Source of the DNA: Croceimicrobium sp965228705
GTDB lineage: Bacteria; Bacteroidota; Bacteroidia; Flavobacteriales; Schleiferiaceae
Length of the DNA: 64,000 bases
Direction of reading: 5' to 3'
Assembly: GCF_965228705.1 (NCBI RefSeq)
Contig: NZ_OZ245832.1
Location: 2,728,001 to 2,792,000, forward strand
The notes under the pieces were generated by a model. The model ran no database searches and was not told the DNA's origin. It was given only the letters and a program-made list of their open reading frames with translations. Shown here piece by piece: positions 34,286-45,400 of the stretch (the first letter of the stretch is position 1; each line of letters opens with the position of its first letter). The translations under genes were made by a program, and so were the position numbers.

Positions 34286-36268
34286 ATGAAGCTGTTTCAT
34301 TTAATCCATATCCAATCGCTTTACCTAATCCTCATTTTTTTAATGGGGCCACAGGTAATATTTGGCCAGCCCTATCTCGCCAGCTTAAAGCAATTGGTGC
34401 AAGATATTCCTCAAGCCGAAAATGGACTGGCCGCCCAAATAGCCACCGCACTCAAAACCCTGCATCCAGAAGGTGATGCCAAGGTTCAATTGGCCCATAA
34501 TTCGGTTTATTATCTGCAAGGAGAAGAGGCCCAAATTGCAGCTCTATTACTCGATGATCAGGGTTATAGCTTGATAGGTATCCAGTTTCAACAAGAAGCT
34601 GGTATGTGGCAGCCCATTGCCATGGATATTGCCCCCATAGAAGTGGCTTATGATTCGATCCGCTATTATTTACGAGGCCTTCGTTCGGTAATGCATTCCG
34701 CTGAAGAGGCCTATTTTACGATTAAAGGCTCATCCTGCGATTGTCCTAAAACTTCAACTCTTGATCAATTGGCCTTTATATTCGGCGACAATGAATGTCT
34801 AAATGCCAAGGTCCATATTCCCTGGACCTGGAAATCACTTATAGTTACGGGCGAAAGCCGTTGGGATAACCGCTTTGTATGCCATATCCGCGAACCGGGG
34901 AGCATTGAAGATTGGACTTTAGCCAAACCCGAATTGATCCGGCAACTGGTTTTACTGGAATATGCAGTGGCGGGGCTAGGTCAAACCAATGTCTTAGAAC
35001 AAAATTACATGCAACGCTCCGGCCCCTTTGGCCTGGTCGTTCTAAACAAAGTCTATGGTGGTCCTGCCCTTAAAAACGAATGGCGACTTCATCTCAATTT
35101 CGAATACTTCGATACCTGGACGCTAAGCTGGTCCCTGGAACGCCATATCGGCGAAACGGTAAAAGAACGATTTAGCCCAGAGCTAGACCTGGCCACCAAT
35201 CTCGAATGCCTAGCCGGCGATTGCCAAAATGGAATCGGTAAAGCGCAATATCAAAACCCTCCCAGAATCTATTCAGGGCCTTTTCAAAATGGCCTTCCAA
35301 GCGGGCTTGGTCAAATTAAGTTGAATGGCGAAACCCTTATCCAAGGCCGTTTCCAATCGGGTCGATTAATTGACTCGGCCTACATTGCTGGCAATGATAG
35401 GAACATCTGCATTTATGCTCCGCAAAGCAAAGCACAATGGGTAAAGAACCTTCCGATTCCCCAATTAGGAGTTTGGTATAGTGGGGCGGTAAATGTAAAT
35501 CTGGAACCAAGGGGTAAGGGTATTCTCTTTAATACCAATATCTATGCTTCGGTGGTGATGGATGAAGAAGGTATTGCCAGCATGGATTCAGCCCAAATTG
35601 ATGTAGGAGAAGCCTATTATTATGGAGGCTTAAATCAAAAACTTCAGCCGCATGGCAAGGGTCAACTTATATTAAAAGATGGCTCTAAAAGAATTAAGTA
35701 CTATTCAGAAAATGGAGTGCCGGTTTATAGTGCAGTGAATATTTTTTGGAAGGACTCCGTGTACAATGGACCGGTACTCAGCAATTTCATCCCGCACGGT
35801 TATGGGGTCATGCAAAAGGGTGGAGAAACCATTCGCGGCGATTGGTATTATGGACGCTATGTTGGCAATTCGGAGCAATTCCTGAAGCGGCAAAGAGAGG
35901 CTTATGCTAAAAAGGAAAGGCAGCAAATTATTGAGCATATCCGCAAAGAACATGGCCTGGACCTGCGATCCAAGCAGATGTATGCCGGTTTAGCTAAGCC
36001 CGAAATTGTAGCCCGCCCCAATCATGGCCTTCACTTAGAATCGCATATGGTGATCTGGAATATGAGCCAAGATGATATCGAGGTCGAGATCACCTATAAA
36101 AGACCCGGACTCCTAAGCGACCGTAGGAGCACTATCAGCATTCCTACCGTTTCCAAGGGAAAACCCTATGTGGTTATCAAAACAGAGTTCTTCTCTTTCG
36201 ATGCACAGGTATTCCGATTTAAAACCATTTCCGGCTCACTGTCGGATCTCTATGTAGTAATCCAATAA
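34286..36268 (+). CDS. Secreted protein with degenerate MORN-like repeats
   Basis: 660 aa from the ATG at 34286, which starts a normal signal peptide (MKLFHLIHIQSLYLILIFLM, cleavage near IFGQ). The N-terminal half (about 25-320) has no family that I recognise. From about residue 345 there are spaced MORN-like units: YSGPFQNGLPSGLGQI, YYYGGLNQKLQPHGKGQL, YNGPVLSNFIPHGYGVM and RGDWYYGRYVG. The C-terminus (about 575-660) is a separate segment. There is no sorting domain. MORN repeats usually bind membranes or act as scaffolds. It is followed 2 nt later by a FISUMP-type gene, so it opens a three-gene operon. Confidence 0.72.
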   Translation: MKLFHLIHIQSLYLILIFLMGPQVIFGQPYLASLKQLVQDIPQAENGLAAQIATALKTLHPEGDAKVQLAHNSVYYLQGEEAQIAALLLDDQGYSLIGIQFQQEAGMWQPIAMDIAPIEVAYDSIRYYLRGLRSVMHSAEEAYFTIKGSSCDCPKTSTLDQLAFIFGDNECLNAKVHIPWTWKSLIVTGESRWDNRFVCHIREPGSIEDWTLAKPELIRQLVLLEYAVAGLGQTNVLEQNYMQRSGPFGLVVLNKVYGGPALKNEWRLHLNFEYFDTWTLSWSLERHIGETVKERFSPELDLATNLECLAGDCQNGIGKAQYQNPPRIYSGPFQNGLPSGLGQIKLNGETLIQGRFQSGRLIDSAYIAGNDRNICIYAPQSKAQWVKNLPIPQLGVWYSGAVNVNLEPRGKGILFNTNIYASVVMDEEGIASMDSAQIDVGEAYYYGGLNQKLQPHGKGQLILKDGSKRIKYYSENGVPVYSAVNIFWKDSVYNGPVLSNFIPHGYGVMQKGGETIRGDWYYGRYVGNSEQFLKRQREAYAKKERQQIIEHIRKEHGLDLRSKQMYAGLAKPEIVARPNHGLHLESHMVIWNMSQDDIEVEITYKRPGLLSDRRSTISIPTVSKGKPYVVIKTEFFSFDAQVFRFKTISGSLSDLYVVIQ

Positions 36269-36270
36269 TC

Positions 36271-37770
36271 ATGAAAGCACAAACCTTCATTTTCTGTCTA
36301 TTGCTGGGATTAAGCCTTCCTATGTGGGGCCAATATCCCGAGCGACAATTTAGCCTTGCCTGGCTCGAAGGCATTTACTCCAACCTCAACCCTCAAAAGC
36401 TTGAAGAGCTAAAAGACCATCGGCTAACAGCCAATAAAAAAGGAAAACAGGTAGTAAAGGAACTTAGTCCTGTAATGGAGCAACTTCAGAAAGGAGGCTT
36501 CTTCGAAGGAGGCTTAGACCTTAATGCCTCCGCCCTAACCGGCTTTGATTGGAATCGCCGGGTTTTTCATTTTAAAGCCGACCATCCTAATGAAGCTCCT
36601 GCTTTGATTTTTAGCCTGGCCATTGAACTGGATGATCCAAGTTTATGCGAGTCCTGGCGCTTAGCGGGCTCCCCCAAAGCGGCATTTACTGCACCAAAAA
36701 AAGATGCCGACCTGCTTCATTTCAGCATCAATCAATTATTGGATGAGGCCAGTAAATACCATGAATCGCAATGGCTCCCTGAGAAAAAATCGGAGCGTGC
36801 GGAATACCATCAATTGAAATCTACCTTTAAGTATACCGATGGGGCACGATTAGCCGCCTGGGAGCATATGGATAATCCTGAAAAACGCGACTTCTTCCTC
36901 GACCTGAAGTCTGCCAATTGGGAGCTGCAGGATATGGATCAGCGCAATGCCCTCGCCATGATTGAAATGGAAAGCATCCTCTCGAAAATGGGAAAATTTA
37001 AAGCCATAAGTGTTGAAGTTCAGGCGGAGGGAGAGAGCCTGCATATTGTACGCACTTATCAATCCGAGGCGATGCCCATGCATATTATCAAGGTGGACTT
37101 CGGCCCTGAAAACCAAAACATTTGGGTATTGGATGTTAAAACTCCTCTCAATATTTTAATTCCTCCCGGCGGACCCAAAGATGCAAGCGGCAATAGTTAT
37201 ACTGCACTTAGTATTGGCGATCAAACCTGGACAGGCCCCAATGCTTCATCTAAGCATTTCCGCAATGGTGATGCAATTCCCGTAGTAGAGGACGCCAATC
37301 TCTTTTACCATTATATGCATTTGGGTATCCCGGTTGCCTGCTATCCCAATTTTGATGAAAAGAACGCCGCTATGGGTCTCTTATATAGTTCGGATGTATT
37401 GTGGGATCCGCGAGGCCTAGCACCAATTGGATACCGCATTCCAGGAGCCGCCGATTGGCAAGCTTTATTGGACTTTATCGATCATCCCAAAGAAGCCAGC
37501 TTCCTTAAATCAAAAGAAGGTTGGTATAAGGAAAGTTTTAGCAACGACCATTATGGTTTTAGCGCCCCAGGAGCAGGAAGAATAAAAGGTAAAAATGCCA
37601 GTGATTTTGAAGAAGAGGCGGCTTTTTGGGCCTTCAACCAAGGGGCAAATGCTCAGGAACCTATTCAATACCTTGAACTGGAACATGGCGATGCCTATCT
37701 CGAAACTAAGGTGGCTGATCATTTAAAAAACGGACTGGCGCTTAGTCTGCGCTTTATTAAAATTCAATAA
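36271..37770 (+). CDS. Secreted protein with C-terminal FISUMP-like domain
   Basis: 499 aa with a signal peptide (MKAQTFIFCLLLGLSLPMWG). Residues about 25-295 are of unknown fold. From about 305 the sequence follows the Fibrobacter-type major paralogous (FISUMP) pattern: GNSYTALSIGDQTWTGPNAS, HFRNGDAIP, ACYPNF, GLLYSSDVLWDPRGLAPIGY and RIPGAADWQALLDFI. The domain occurs in surface proteins; its ligand is unknown. It lies 2 nt after the MORN-type gene and 5 nt before a shorter gene with the same domain, so all three probably act together at the cell envelope. Confidence 0.75.
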   Translation: MKAQTFIFCLLLGLSLPMWGQYPERQFSLAWLEGIYSNLNPQKLEELKDHRLTANKKGKQVVKELSPVMEQLQKGGFFEGGLDLNASALTGFDWNRRVFHFKADHPNEAPALIFSLAIELDDPSLCESWRLAGSPKAAFTAPKKDADLLHFSINQLLDEASKYHESQWLPEKKSERAEYHQLKSTFKYTDGARLAAWEHMDNPEKRDFFLDLKSANWELQDMDQRNALAMIEMESILSKMGKFKAISVEVQAEGESLHIVRTYQSEAMPMHIIKVDFGPENQNIWVLDVKTPLNILIPPGGPKDASGNSYTALSIGDQTWTGPNASSKHFRNGDAIPVVEDANLFYHYMHLGIPVACYPNFDEKNAAMGLLYSSDVLWDPRGLAPIGYRIPGAADWQALLDFIDHPKEASFLKSKEGWYKESFSNDHYGFSAPGAGRIKGKNASDFEEEAAFWAFNQGANAQEPIQYLELEHGDAYLETKVADHLKNGLALSLRFIKIQ

Positions 37771-37775
37771 GTATT

Positions 37776-38462
37776 ATGAAACGCTATTATATCCTACTAC
37801 TAGCCAGTTTGCTAATCATCGCTGCTAAGGAAGGCGAAGAGAGCATGACCGACCATGATGGCAACACCTATCATACTACCATTGTGGCCAATTATGAGGT
37901 AATGGCCGAAAATTATGCTGTTACTAAATTTCGTAATGGCGATCCCATTTACGAGGCAAAATCGGAAGAGGACTGGCATAGTGCCGCTCAGGAAGGTCGT
38001 CCGGCCTATTGCAAAATTGAAGGCCCCACCGGGCAAGAAGCTGCATCAGGTTATCTCTACAATTGGTTTGTTGTGCGCGATCCTCGTGGCTTTGCGCCTG
38101 AAGGCTGGAAGGTACCAAGCAAGGCTGAGTTCACGGAAATGCTGAAAGAAGGCGATGTGCACAAATCCAAATCCTGGGCTTATGGCTACCGAGTTTTGAA
38201 AGAATCCCGCAAAAAGGTGGAAAAAATGATTCGCAAGGAAGAGGTAAACCCTAATTATCCGGTTTACCGCCTTATGTTTCATGCTTCAGGTATGCGCGGT
38301 GGCTTTGGCAAGTACAAACCTATATTGGCTAACAAAGCCTATGTAATGCTGGAAGAATATGACAAAGTATATTCCATAGAGGAACATGCCGAGGAAGTAG
38401 ATATGGATGCCTGGCAAGGAGGTTTTGGTGTACCGGTTCGACTGATTCGTAAATTGAAATAA
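37776..38462 (+). CDS. Short secreted FISUMP-like protein
   Basis: 228 aa with a signal peptide (MKRYYILLLASLLIIAAKEG). It consists almost wholly of a FISUMP-like domain: DHDGNTYHTTIVANYEVMAE, KFRNGDPI, YCKIEG, GYLYNWFVVRDPRGFAPEGW and KVPSKAEFTEML, in the same order as the C-terminal domain of the upstream gene. It is therefore a single-domain paralogue. It is the last gene of the MORN/FISUMP operon and is convergent, with only 5 nt between stops, with the T9SS gene at 38468; no terminator hairpin is visible in that gap. Confidence 0.75.
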   Translation: MKRYYILLLASLLIIAAKEGEESMTDHDGNTYHTTIVANYEVMAENYAVTKFRNGDPIYEAKSEEDWHSAAQEGRPAYCKIEGPTGQEAASGYLYNWFVVRDPRGFAPEGWKVPSKAEFTEMLKEGDVHKSKSWAYGYRVLKESRKKVEKMIRKEEVNPNYPVYRLMFHASGMRGGFGKYKPILANKAYVMLEEYDKVYSIEEHAEEVDMDAWQGGFGVPVRLIRKLK

Positions 38463-38467
38463 AGGAG

Positions 38468-39376
38468 CTATTTCTTAAGCCATTTCCAGCTTTCATTTCC
38501 TGCATGCAATATGTAGGTACCAGAAGCTAAAAAGGATAAATCCAACTGAGCTTTAGCCGGAACATGTTGAGACCATAATCGCTGACCTTGAAGATTATAA
38601 ACCTCGAGCTTAATTGGCTCGGGGTTATTTATTTGTAAGGATCCTGAACTTGGATTAGGATATGGGCTCATTTGCTCCCAGGCAATAGCTTCATCCGCCG
38701 AAAGGCTTAAATCGCAAGCGCCGTTTAAAGCTTGTGCCAAAGGTTGATGAGAATAGCCATCATAATAGGTGGAGTCTCCAATGCTCATGCACTCTAATTT
38801 GATCTCGAAATTGGACACATTCGGATAAGGGTCCCACAAGAATCCCTGACTATTGCCAATACCTTCTACCCATACGCCACTAAGGCCGAAATCAAGTATG
38901 CGGTGAGCTCCAAGAGAGCTGTATACAGTATCTACATTTTGCACAATTACCGGGTCCATAGGGTCGCCCAGAGCTAAATATACAATGGGCTGTTGAGGCC
39001 AGTAATTTCCAAATCCAACCGAATAAATATTCTTTACGGTATCCCCGGGAAGAAGGTTATAATCGTAAACTGTGATTTCAGTTAAACTGTCTTTGGGTAG
39101 GAGATATACTCTTCCTGCATCCTCGCGAATGGCAGCAAAATACACCTGGCTGGATCCACAGAGGAAAAGCTGATGGTAATTCTGACTCTGAATAGCCGTA
39201 TCCTGATTGCTTAAACACAATTTTACGGTATGGGCTAATTCATAATGAAAGAAGGGCTGCGTTACCAGCTCCGAATAACTATTGGTCCAAATGGCATTGG
39301 AATCGGGTAAGCCCACAAAATTTTGTGCTTTTAAACCAGAAGACAAAATAAGGACCAGGAGTACTAATCTTTTCAT
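38468..39376 (-). CDS. T9SS-secreted protein of unknown function
   Basis: 302 aa with a signal peptide (MKRLVLLVLILSSGLKAQ) and a C-terminal type A sorting domain from about residue 230 (NPYPNPSSGSLQINN ... LSFLASGTYILHAG). The middle (about 20-225) is beta-rich with the aromatic-Gly patterns common in surface proteins but fits no family I can name. The sorting domain directs export by the type IX system. The giant adhesin gene lies upstream, separated by a strong terminator, so it is a separate transcription unit. Confidence 0.8.
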   Translation of the reverse strand: MKRLVLLVLILSSGLKAQNFVGLPDSNAIWTNSYSELVTQPFFHYELAHTVKLCLSNQDTAIQSQNYHQLFLCGSSQVYFAAIREDAGRVYLLPKDSLTEITVYDYNLLPGDTVKNIYSVGFGNYWPQQPIVYLALGDPMDPVIVQNVDTVYSSLGAHRILDFGLSGVWVEGIGNSQGFLWDPYPNVSNFEIKLECMSIGDSTYYDGYSHQPLAQALNGACDLSLSADEAIAWEQMSPYPNPSSGSLQINNPEPIKLEVYNLQGQRLWSQHVPAKAQLDLSFLASGTYILHAGNESWKWLKK

Positions 39377-39403
39377 ACGCAGAGATTTGCTTATAAAGGT
39401 ACA

Positions 39404-39440
39404 AGAAAAAGGCCGCCTCGGAAAACCCGAGACGGCCTTT
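39404..39440 (-). terminator. Intrinsic terminator of the 2341-aa adhesin gene
   Basis: AAAGGCCG + CTCGG (39408-39421) pairs with CCGAG + CGGCCTTT (39427-39440), one internal mismatch; T-run follows on the minus strand. Confidence 0.88.
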
Positions 39441-39459
39441 AAATCAATAAGCCAAATTA

Positions 39460-42400
39460 TTAGCGAATGCTAATTCTTTCTTGTGCGGTGCGATCACCGG
39501 ATTCGATTTCGAGGATATAAACGCCGCTGGCCAACTGACTTACGTCGAGACGGTAACGGAATTGATCTCCCTGAGCACGCTCATTGCTTTCGCTTAAAGC
39601 GCGACCCTGAGCATCCAATAGTCGGATTTTCGCATTTGCACTGTTCACTACATCAAACTCTACATTGATATAATCGCTGGCAGGGTTTGGATAAACCGCT
39701 AATGAAGTTTGTAATGGGTTTTCTTCCAATCCAATATTCACTTCAATAGTAGTAGAATCCATTGCCACACTGTAGCAGTCTGTGGTATCGTTCACGGTAA
39801 GAACCACATTGTATACACCATTGCTGGTATAGGTATGACTAGTGCTTACGCCGCTACCGGTATTACCATCACCAAAGTCCCAGGTATAGGTATCTGCATT
39901 TACAGAAGTACTGGCATCAAAGGTGAAGTTAGGTTGTGAACCACCTACACTGAAGGCTGCTGTAGCAGTATCCGCTCCAGCGGTAAGCTGAACAGGTACA
40001 CGATTCACAGAACATACAGCATCCGGGCTATTGTAATATAGGCGACCGTTCCAGGCACGTGGATTAAATACGGTTCCGCCTAAAGGCCAGTTGGTAGTTA
40101 CCCCTTCAAAAATGGTGAGGTCATTGTTTTGCACCACCACAGCTCCTGCGGAAGTTCCTGGCTCATATTTCAATAGTGATGTTGTAGAAATCACTAAAAC
40201 ACTATAGGTACTTCCTGCTGTCATCGGGAAGGTATTGGCTAAGCTTACATGCGTAGGGTTACCCACTCCATTTGAAATCACCGAAAGGCTATCCAAACGA
40301 GTCCATCCAGCAAGACTGGTTATATTTCCTGCAAAGGATCCAGCACGAGCAAAAACCATAACATCCTGTGGACCACTGGAATTGATATTCATATCAACTG
40401 CTACGAGCTCAATATCCTTAGATGGAAGAACATCGAAGAAATTACAATTGGCCTGTGAAGTACCACTAAATCCTGCACTGATAGAATCTAATCCTGAAGC
40501 ATAAGCTAAATAGTAAGTACTAGCTGCTCCCGAGGTAGGAACCTTAAGGGTATCACCTAATGCCAATGGAACGGTATCTGAAGGACTATTGCTAGCATAC
40601 CAAGCATAATTAATTCCATCTTGGCTTAAGCCTCTTAAGTAGGCGGTATCTGCATTAGCACAGTAGGTACTGTCAAAGCCAACCGGTAAAAACGCGGTAT
40701 AATTTAAGGGGCTAAGAGTTAAAGTATCATTATCCGCATTTTGATCCCCGCTAAGGTTCAAAATACCGTTAAGTGATACATTTTTAGCACCCGCATAGGT
40801 GTTAATAGTTCCTACCTGAATGGTATCTACCTGATAAGAGCTAAGAGTTCCGGTATAATTCGCGCTTAAAGTTGCGGTTAAACCACCACTTACATTTAAA
40901 CTTACTTGAAGATTACTAATAGTATTTTGTCCAAGGTTTTGGAACACTACGCTTATTGCGGTTGCACTATCACCACATTCAGACTGGGCAAGAATTTCAC
41001 TTAAATAAGCATCATTAGCTAAAGGTGTAAATTCATCCGCTCCCATGTCTACAACCGTAGATGGAGCCTGTGGACGAGTATCACCGTCAATATCCACGCT
41101 AATGCCGATGCTGTTGTCACCCACATCATTGGCTGCTACACCCACAACATGTAAGTCTTCTGGCGCATTGATAAATACAGGATCTCCATATACACTATTC
41201 ACGTTCTGAGTAGCGTCGCCAGCTTGCCAATCGGCTAAAGTGGTATAGGTTGAAGTACCTATATCAAAAGCATCAGTATTTCCAGAGAAGTACAAGTTGT
41301 AATCAATTTGCTCTGAGCTATTGAAGTTATCGAATGATTCAAAAGCAAAGTCTCCGGTAGAAACGAAGATGTTGTTTACCACCCAAACCGTATCCTGATC
41401 ATTGATCGCCATGGCAGGCTCTCCCATAACCGTATTATGATACACCTCGATATTCTCAAAGTCATTCAGATATATACCATAATCATCGGTACTGCTGATC
41501 ATGTTATTCACTATTCGAGATGGGTTTGTAATTGCAAAACCATCATTCGCATCATTGAGGTACAAGGCATAATCGGTAACGGTAATTTTATTCCCTTCGA
41601 AAGTGAAGTTATTCATATCGAAGGTGTAAATACCGTCCGTAGAACTTCCTCGAGTTTGATCAATGGTATTGCGTAAGAAGGAAATGTCTTGCATTTCATC
41701 CGCATAAATACCATAGCTACTCTGAGATCGGAGGTGATTATCACGGATCATATGACCAATAGATGGATCTCCTGTAGTCTTCCCTTCCAGATTGATAGCT
41801 GTATAGCCCCCAATAATGGTACAAGACTCAATAGTTAAATAATCTACATCCGCTCCTTCAGTAAGATCATTTTCATAACTGGAAGAAGTTAAAATACCCA
41901 CTACATCGCTTCCGGTGCCAGTGGTGTCCAGTACAACCGTAGAATTACTAATGGTTACTGTATCGGAGTTGCCCATCAAGAGAATTCCAAATGCCTCGGA
42001 GCTACCATTATTCACGATAGTCATGGCGTTTAAGGTCACCTGAGAGGTATTCTCGATCAAGACCGCAGTTTGATGGGATTGACCATTGTAAATCAATGAA
42101 TCTGATCCACCTGTACCATTAAAGGTAATGGTATTAGTTCCAGAAACACCGGCTACACTTTGAAGGTGTAATTTATCTACATAGGTGCCTGCTTGTACAT
42201 TAAATACAACCGGACCGCTTATACCACAACCATTCAAAATGGTAGCTACGGAGTCGAAGCTTGGGAAATCATCACTTGGACTTGTACCAATGGTGTAAGT
42301 ACCACCCGCCAATGGCGATGTACACGGAGTTTTAAATGAAATTGGACCCACCCAAAGGCCAGTATTACAAGTATCTTGTACGTATACATCGTAATAAGTA

Positions 42401-45400
42401 TTTGGTGTTAATGATCCAAGAGTATAAGGAGGGTTAACTCCACTATTCACATTTCCGGCGCTGGTATTGGTTCCTTGCAAGAAGCCTTGAGGTCCCCAAG
42501 CCACATTGTATTGACCACCATAGGAACTCCAGTCTAAATCTATAGAGGTTGGACTAAGGTTAGAGGAAGTAAATAGCAATGGAGAGCTACAATTAGAAGC
42601 TTCTGCAATTTCGATATCATCTAAAGACATATCCGAATAATAACTTGTACCTCGCTCTCCGCGGAAGCGTACATGAATCGTATCATTAACAAATGCTGCC
42701 AGGTTTAACTCCATCAGGTTCCAATCATCTGCACCAGATGTATCCTGTTCTCCTTCTATTAAATAATAATCTGTATACCAAGTACCATTATGCTCAATAT
42801 CAATATGCAGATTACCCATACTAGAGCCGTACATATGATACCAGAAGTATAAACTTGGTTCGGTCAGGGAGCTTAAATCAAATGCAGGAGAGGTAAGATT
42901 CGCTTCGGAACCAGTGCTTCCGCTTGATGTTTCGAGGAACCAGTATTTACCACCCGAGGTTCCGAGAGTATGATCATAGTCTGGACCAGTAGTGGTAGAG
43001 TTAAGGTCCGTACCATCAGCTTCTTCAATTTCCCATCCGGGAGCAGAAGTACGATCCGATGTCCAGCAGTTATCAAAAGCCAGGCTAGAACCGATACTTA
43101 AATCTTCCAAGTCAAAAAGAACCGGGGTAGCAAATACCGCTAAACACTCTGTGCGGAAGGTAAAAGGTCCAGACCAAATGCTATTACCATCGGCACCTCC
43201 ACAAATATCACGGATATAGAACTCATACTCGGTATTAGGACTAAGACCATATATAGTAGTGTTGGTTACAGTAACAGTGTCACCAAAGCGAGCGGCACCA
43301 ACAGTAAACCCTGTAGTATCCACCTGAATCTCAAAGCTTAAACCGGAACCAGCGGTCCAGCTAAAGGATGCGTCATAAGAGCTGGCACTATCCAAAACAA
43401 CAGCATTTGAAGCAGCACAGCTAGGAATAGGACGAACTTCAAAGTTATCCACCATGGCATCAACATCACCTGGGTCATTTACTGAGCCTTCTGTTGCCCA
43501 TATTGCAAAACGAACTACGCCACTGTAGGTTGCCAAGGAATAAATAAGATGATTTCCTCCTGGTAAGGTTTTGAAGGTTTGATCTATCGTATCTAAAGCA
43601 TTCCAGGAGGCACCATTATCGGTAGAGATAAGCACTTGAATCATATCATCAGAACCGATAGAATCTGGGGTGCTGTTGCCAAAATCAAATACACCAAAGT
43701 CAAATTCCATTTGCATTGGTGTGGTGGATCCCAAATCGTATGAAGGGGTTAAAATCCACTCATTTTTACTGGCGGCATACATATTTACCTTAACCGCTCC
43801 AGTAGTTCCGATATTAGCAAAGCCATCAGTAATCCAAGAGCCAGATCCAAGTCCAGTAGGACCGGTAGAAGGGTCGCCATCACCAGCTTCGTCCCAGCAA
43901 ACATCTGGAACAAATCCAGCTGAAAAATCCTCTACATGAGGTGGAATAATGGGAGCACATCCAGTAGTAAAAGAAAACGGTCCATTCCAACTGGAATAAC
44001 CATCCCCTGCCGTAGTACAGTTATTACGGATATAAACGTCATAGGTGGTTTGAGGAGCAATGCTAAGAGCACATGAAGGATCTAAGGCATCCGAAATCGT
44101 TACCGGCCCATTTGCTTCATTACCCAAGCATCCCGTACCTTGAGTAAATCCTGCAGGACCCCATTCTACTTGCACAGAGTCCGAAGTACTAGTGAAATTC
44201 ATCACCGCACTATTATGACTAATAGCACTGAAACTAGCTCCGTAAATCTTAGGACATGGAGGAATTACTTCGTAATGGAAATCATCGATATAGATATCAT
44301 CGTAGGTACCACCGCCACGATTGTGAATAAGGGCAATGTATTTATCGGTTCCATTGTATCCAAGCGCAGTAGTTAAAGGAATTGCAACTTCCTGCCAGTT
44401 ATTGCTGCTAATGATATCGATGGTGTCTATAAATGTAGCAATTGCCCCAGGGCCATTAGTGTTTAATGTGGCTACAATCAGATCAGTATTGGCGTCGTTG
44501 GCAGCCAACCTAAAACGGATCTGCTTGTCACCGGCTATCATATCCGAAAACTCGGGAGTTATAGCTAACAATGTATCTGTTGTTGAACTTCCAGAATTAT
44601 AGATCTCCAATACATTAGAACCGCTAAAAGGTTGAGTAGCATTGCTGCTGCTTAAAGCCTCTACTCTACCATAAGCAGATGAATAGGTATGGTAATCCAT
44701 CCAGCAAGGCTCAAAGTCACCATCGCTGGTAGCGTCGAAATCAGTGAAGTAGGGGGCGGTGTATGGAGCACAAGTAGTAGTGAATGAAAAAGGACCACTC
44801 CAGGTAGAATAGCCATTTCCAGCAGTAGTACAGTTGTTGCGAATGTATACATCGTAAGTAGTTACCGGAGCCAGGCTAGTTGCACAGGTAGGATCTAAAG
44901 CATCCGAAATTGTAACAGGCCCATTGGCTGCATTGCCAATACAACCGGTTCCTTTGGTAAACCCGGCAGGGCCCCATTCAACTTGTACAGAATCGGAAGT
45001 GCTGCTGAAATTCATCACCGCACTATTAAAGCTCACATTGGTAAAGCTAGCTGTCAAAATTCTAGGACAAGCAGGGATCACTTCATAATTGAAGTCATCA
45101 ATGTAAATATCATCATAGGTACCACCGCCACGATTGTGAATCAATGCGATGTATTTATCGGTACCATTATATCCATTAGCGCTGGTTAAAGGAACTGCAA
45201 CTTCCTGCCAGGTATTGTTAACGGCAATATCAATGGTGTCAATAAAGGTAGCGGTAGCGCCAAGGCCATTGGTGCTTAGAGTAGCCACGATCAGGTCGGT
45301 ATTGGCGTCGCTGGCAGCCAACATGAAACGAATCTGCTTATCACCAGCTGTCATATCCGAAAACTCCGGACTGATAGCTAAAATAGTATCGCTTGTAGAG

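Noticed and set aside
34201..34476. 91-codon plus-strand frame at the start of the MORN-type gene
   Set aside because: Alternative frame over the signal peptide region; the 660-aa frame has the proper signal peptide and long coding support.
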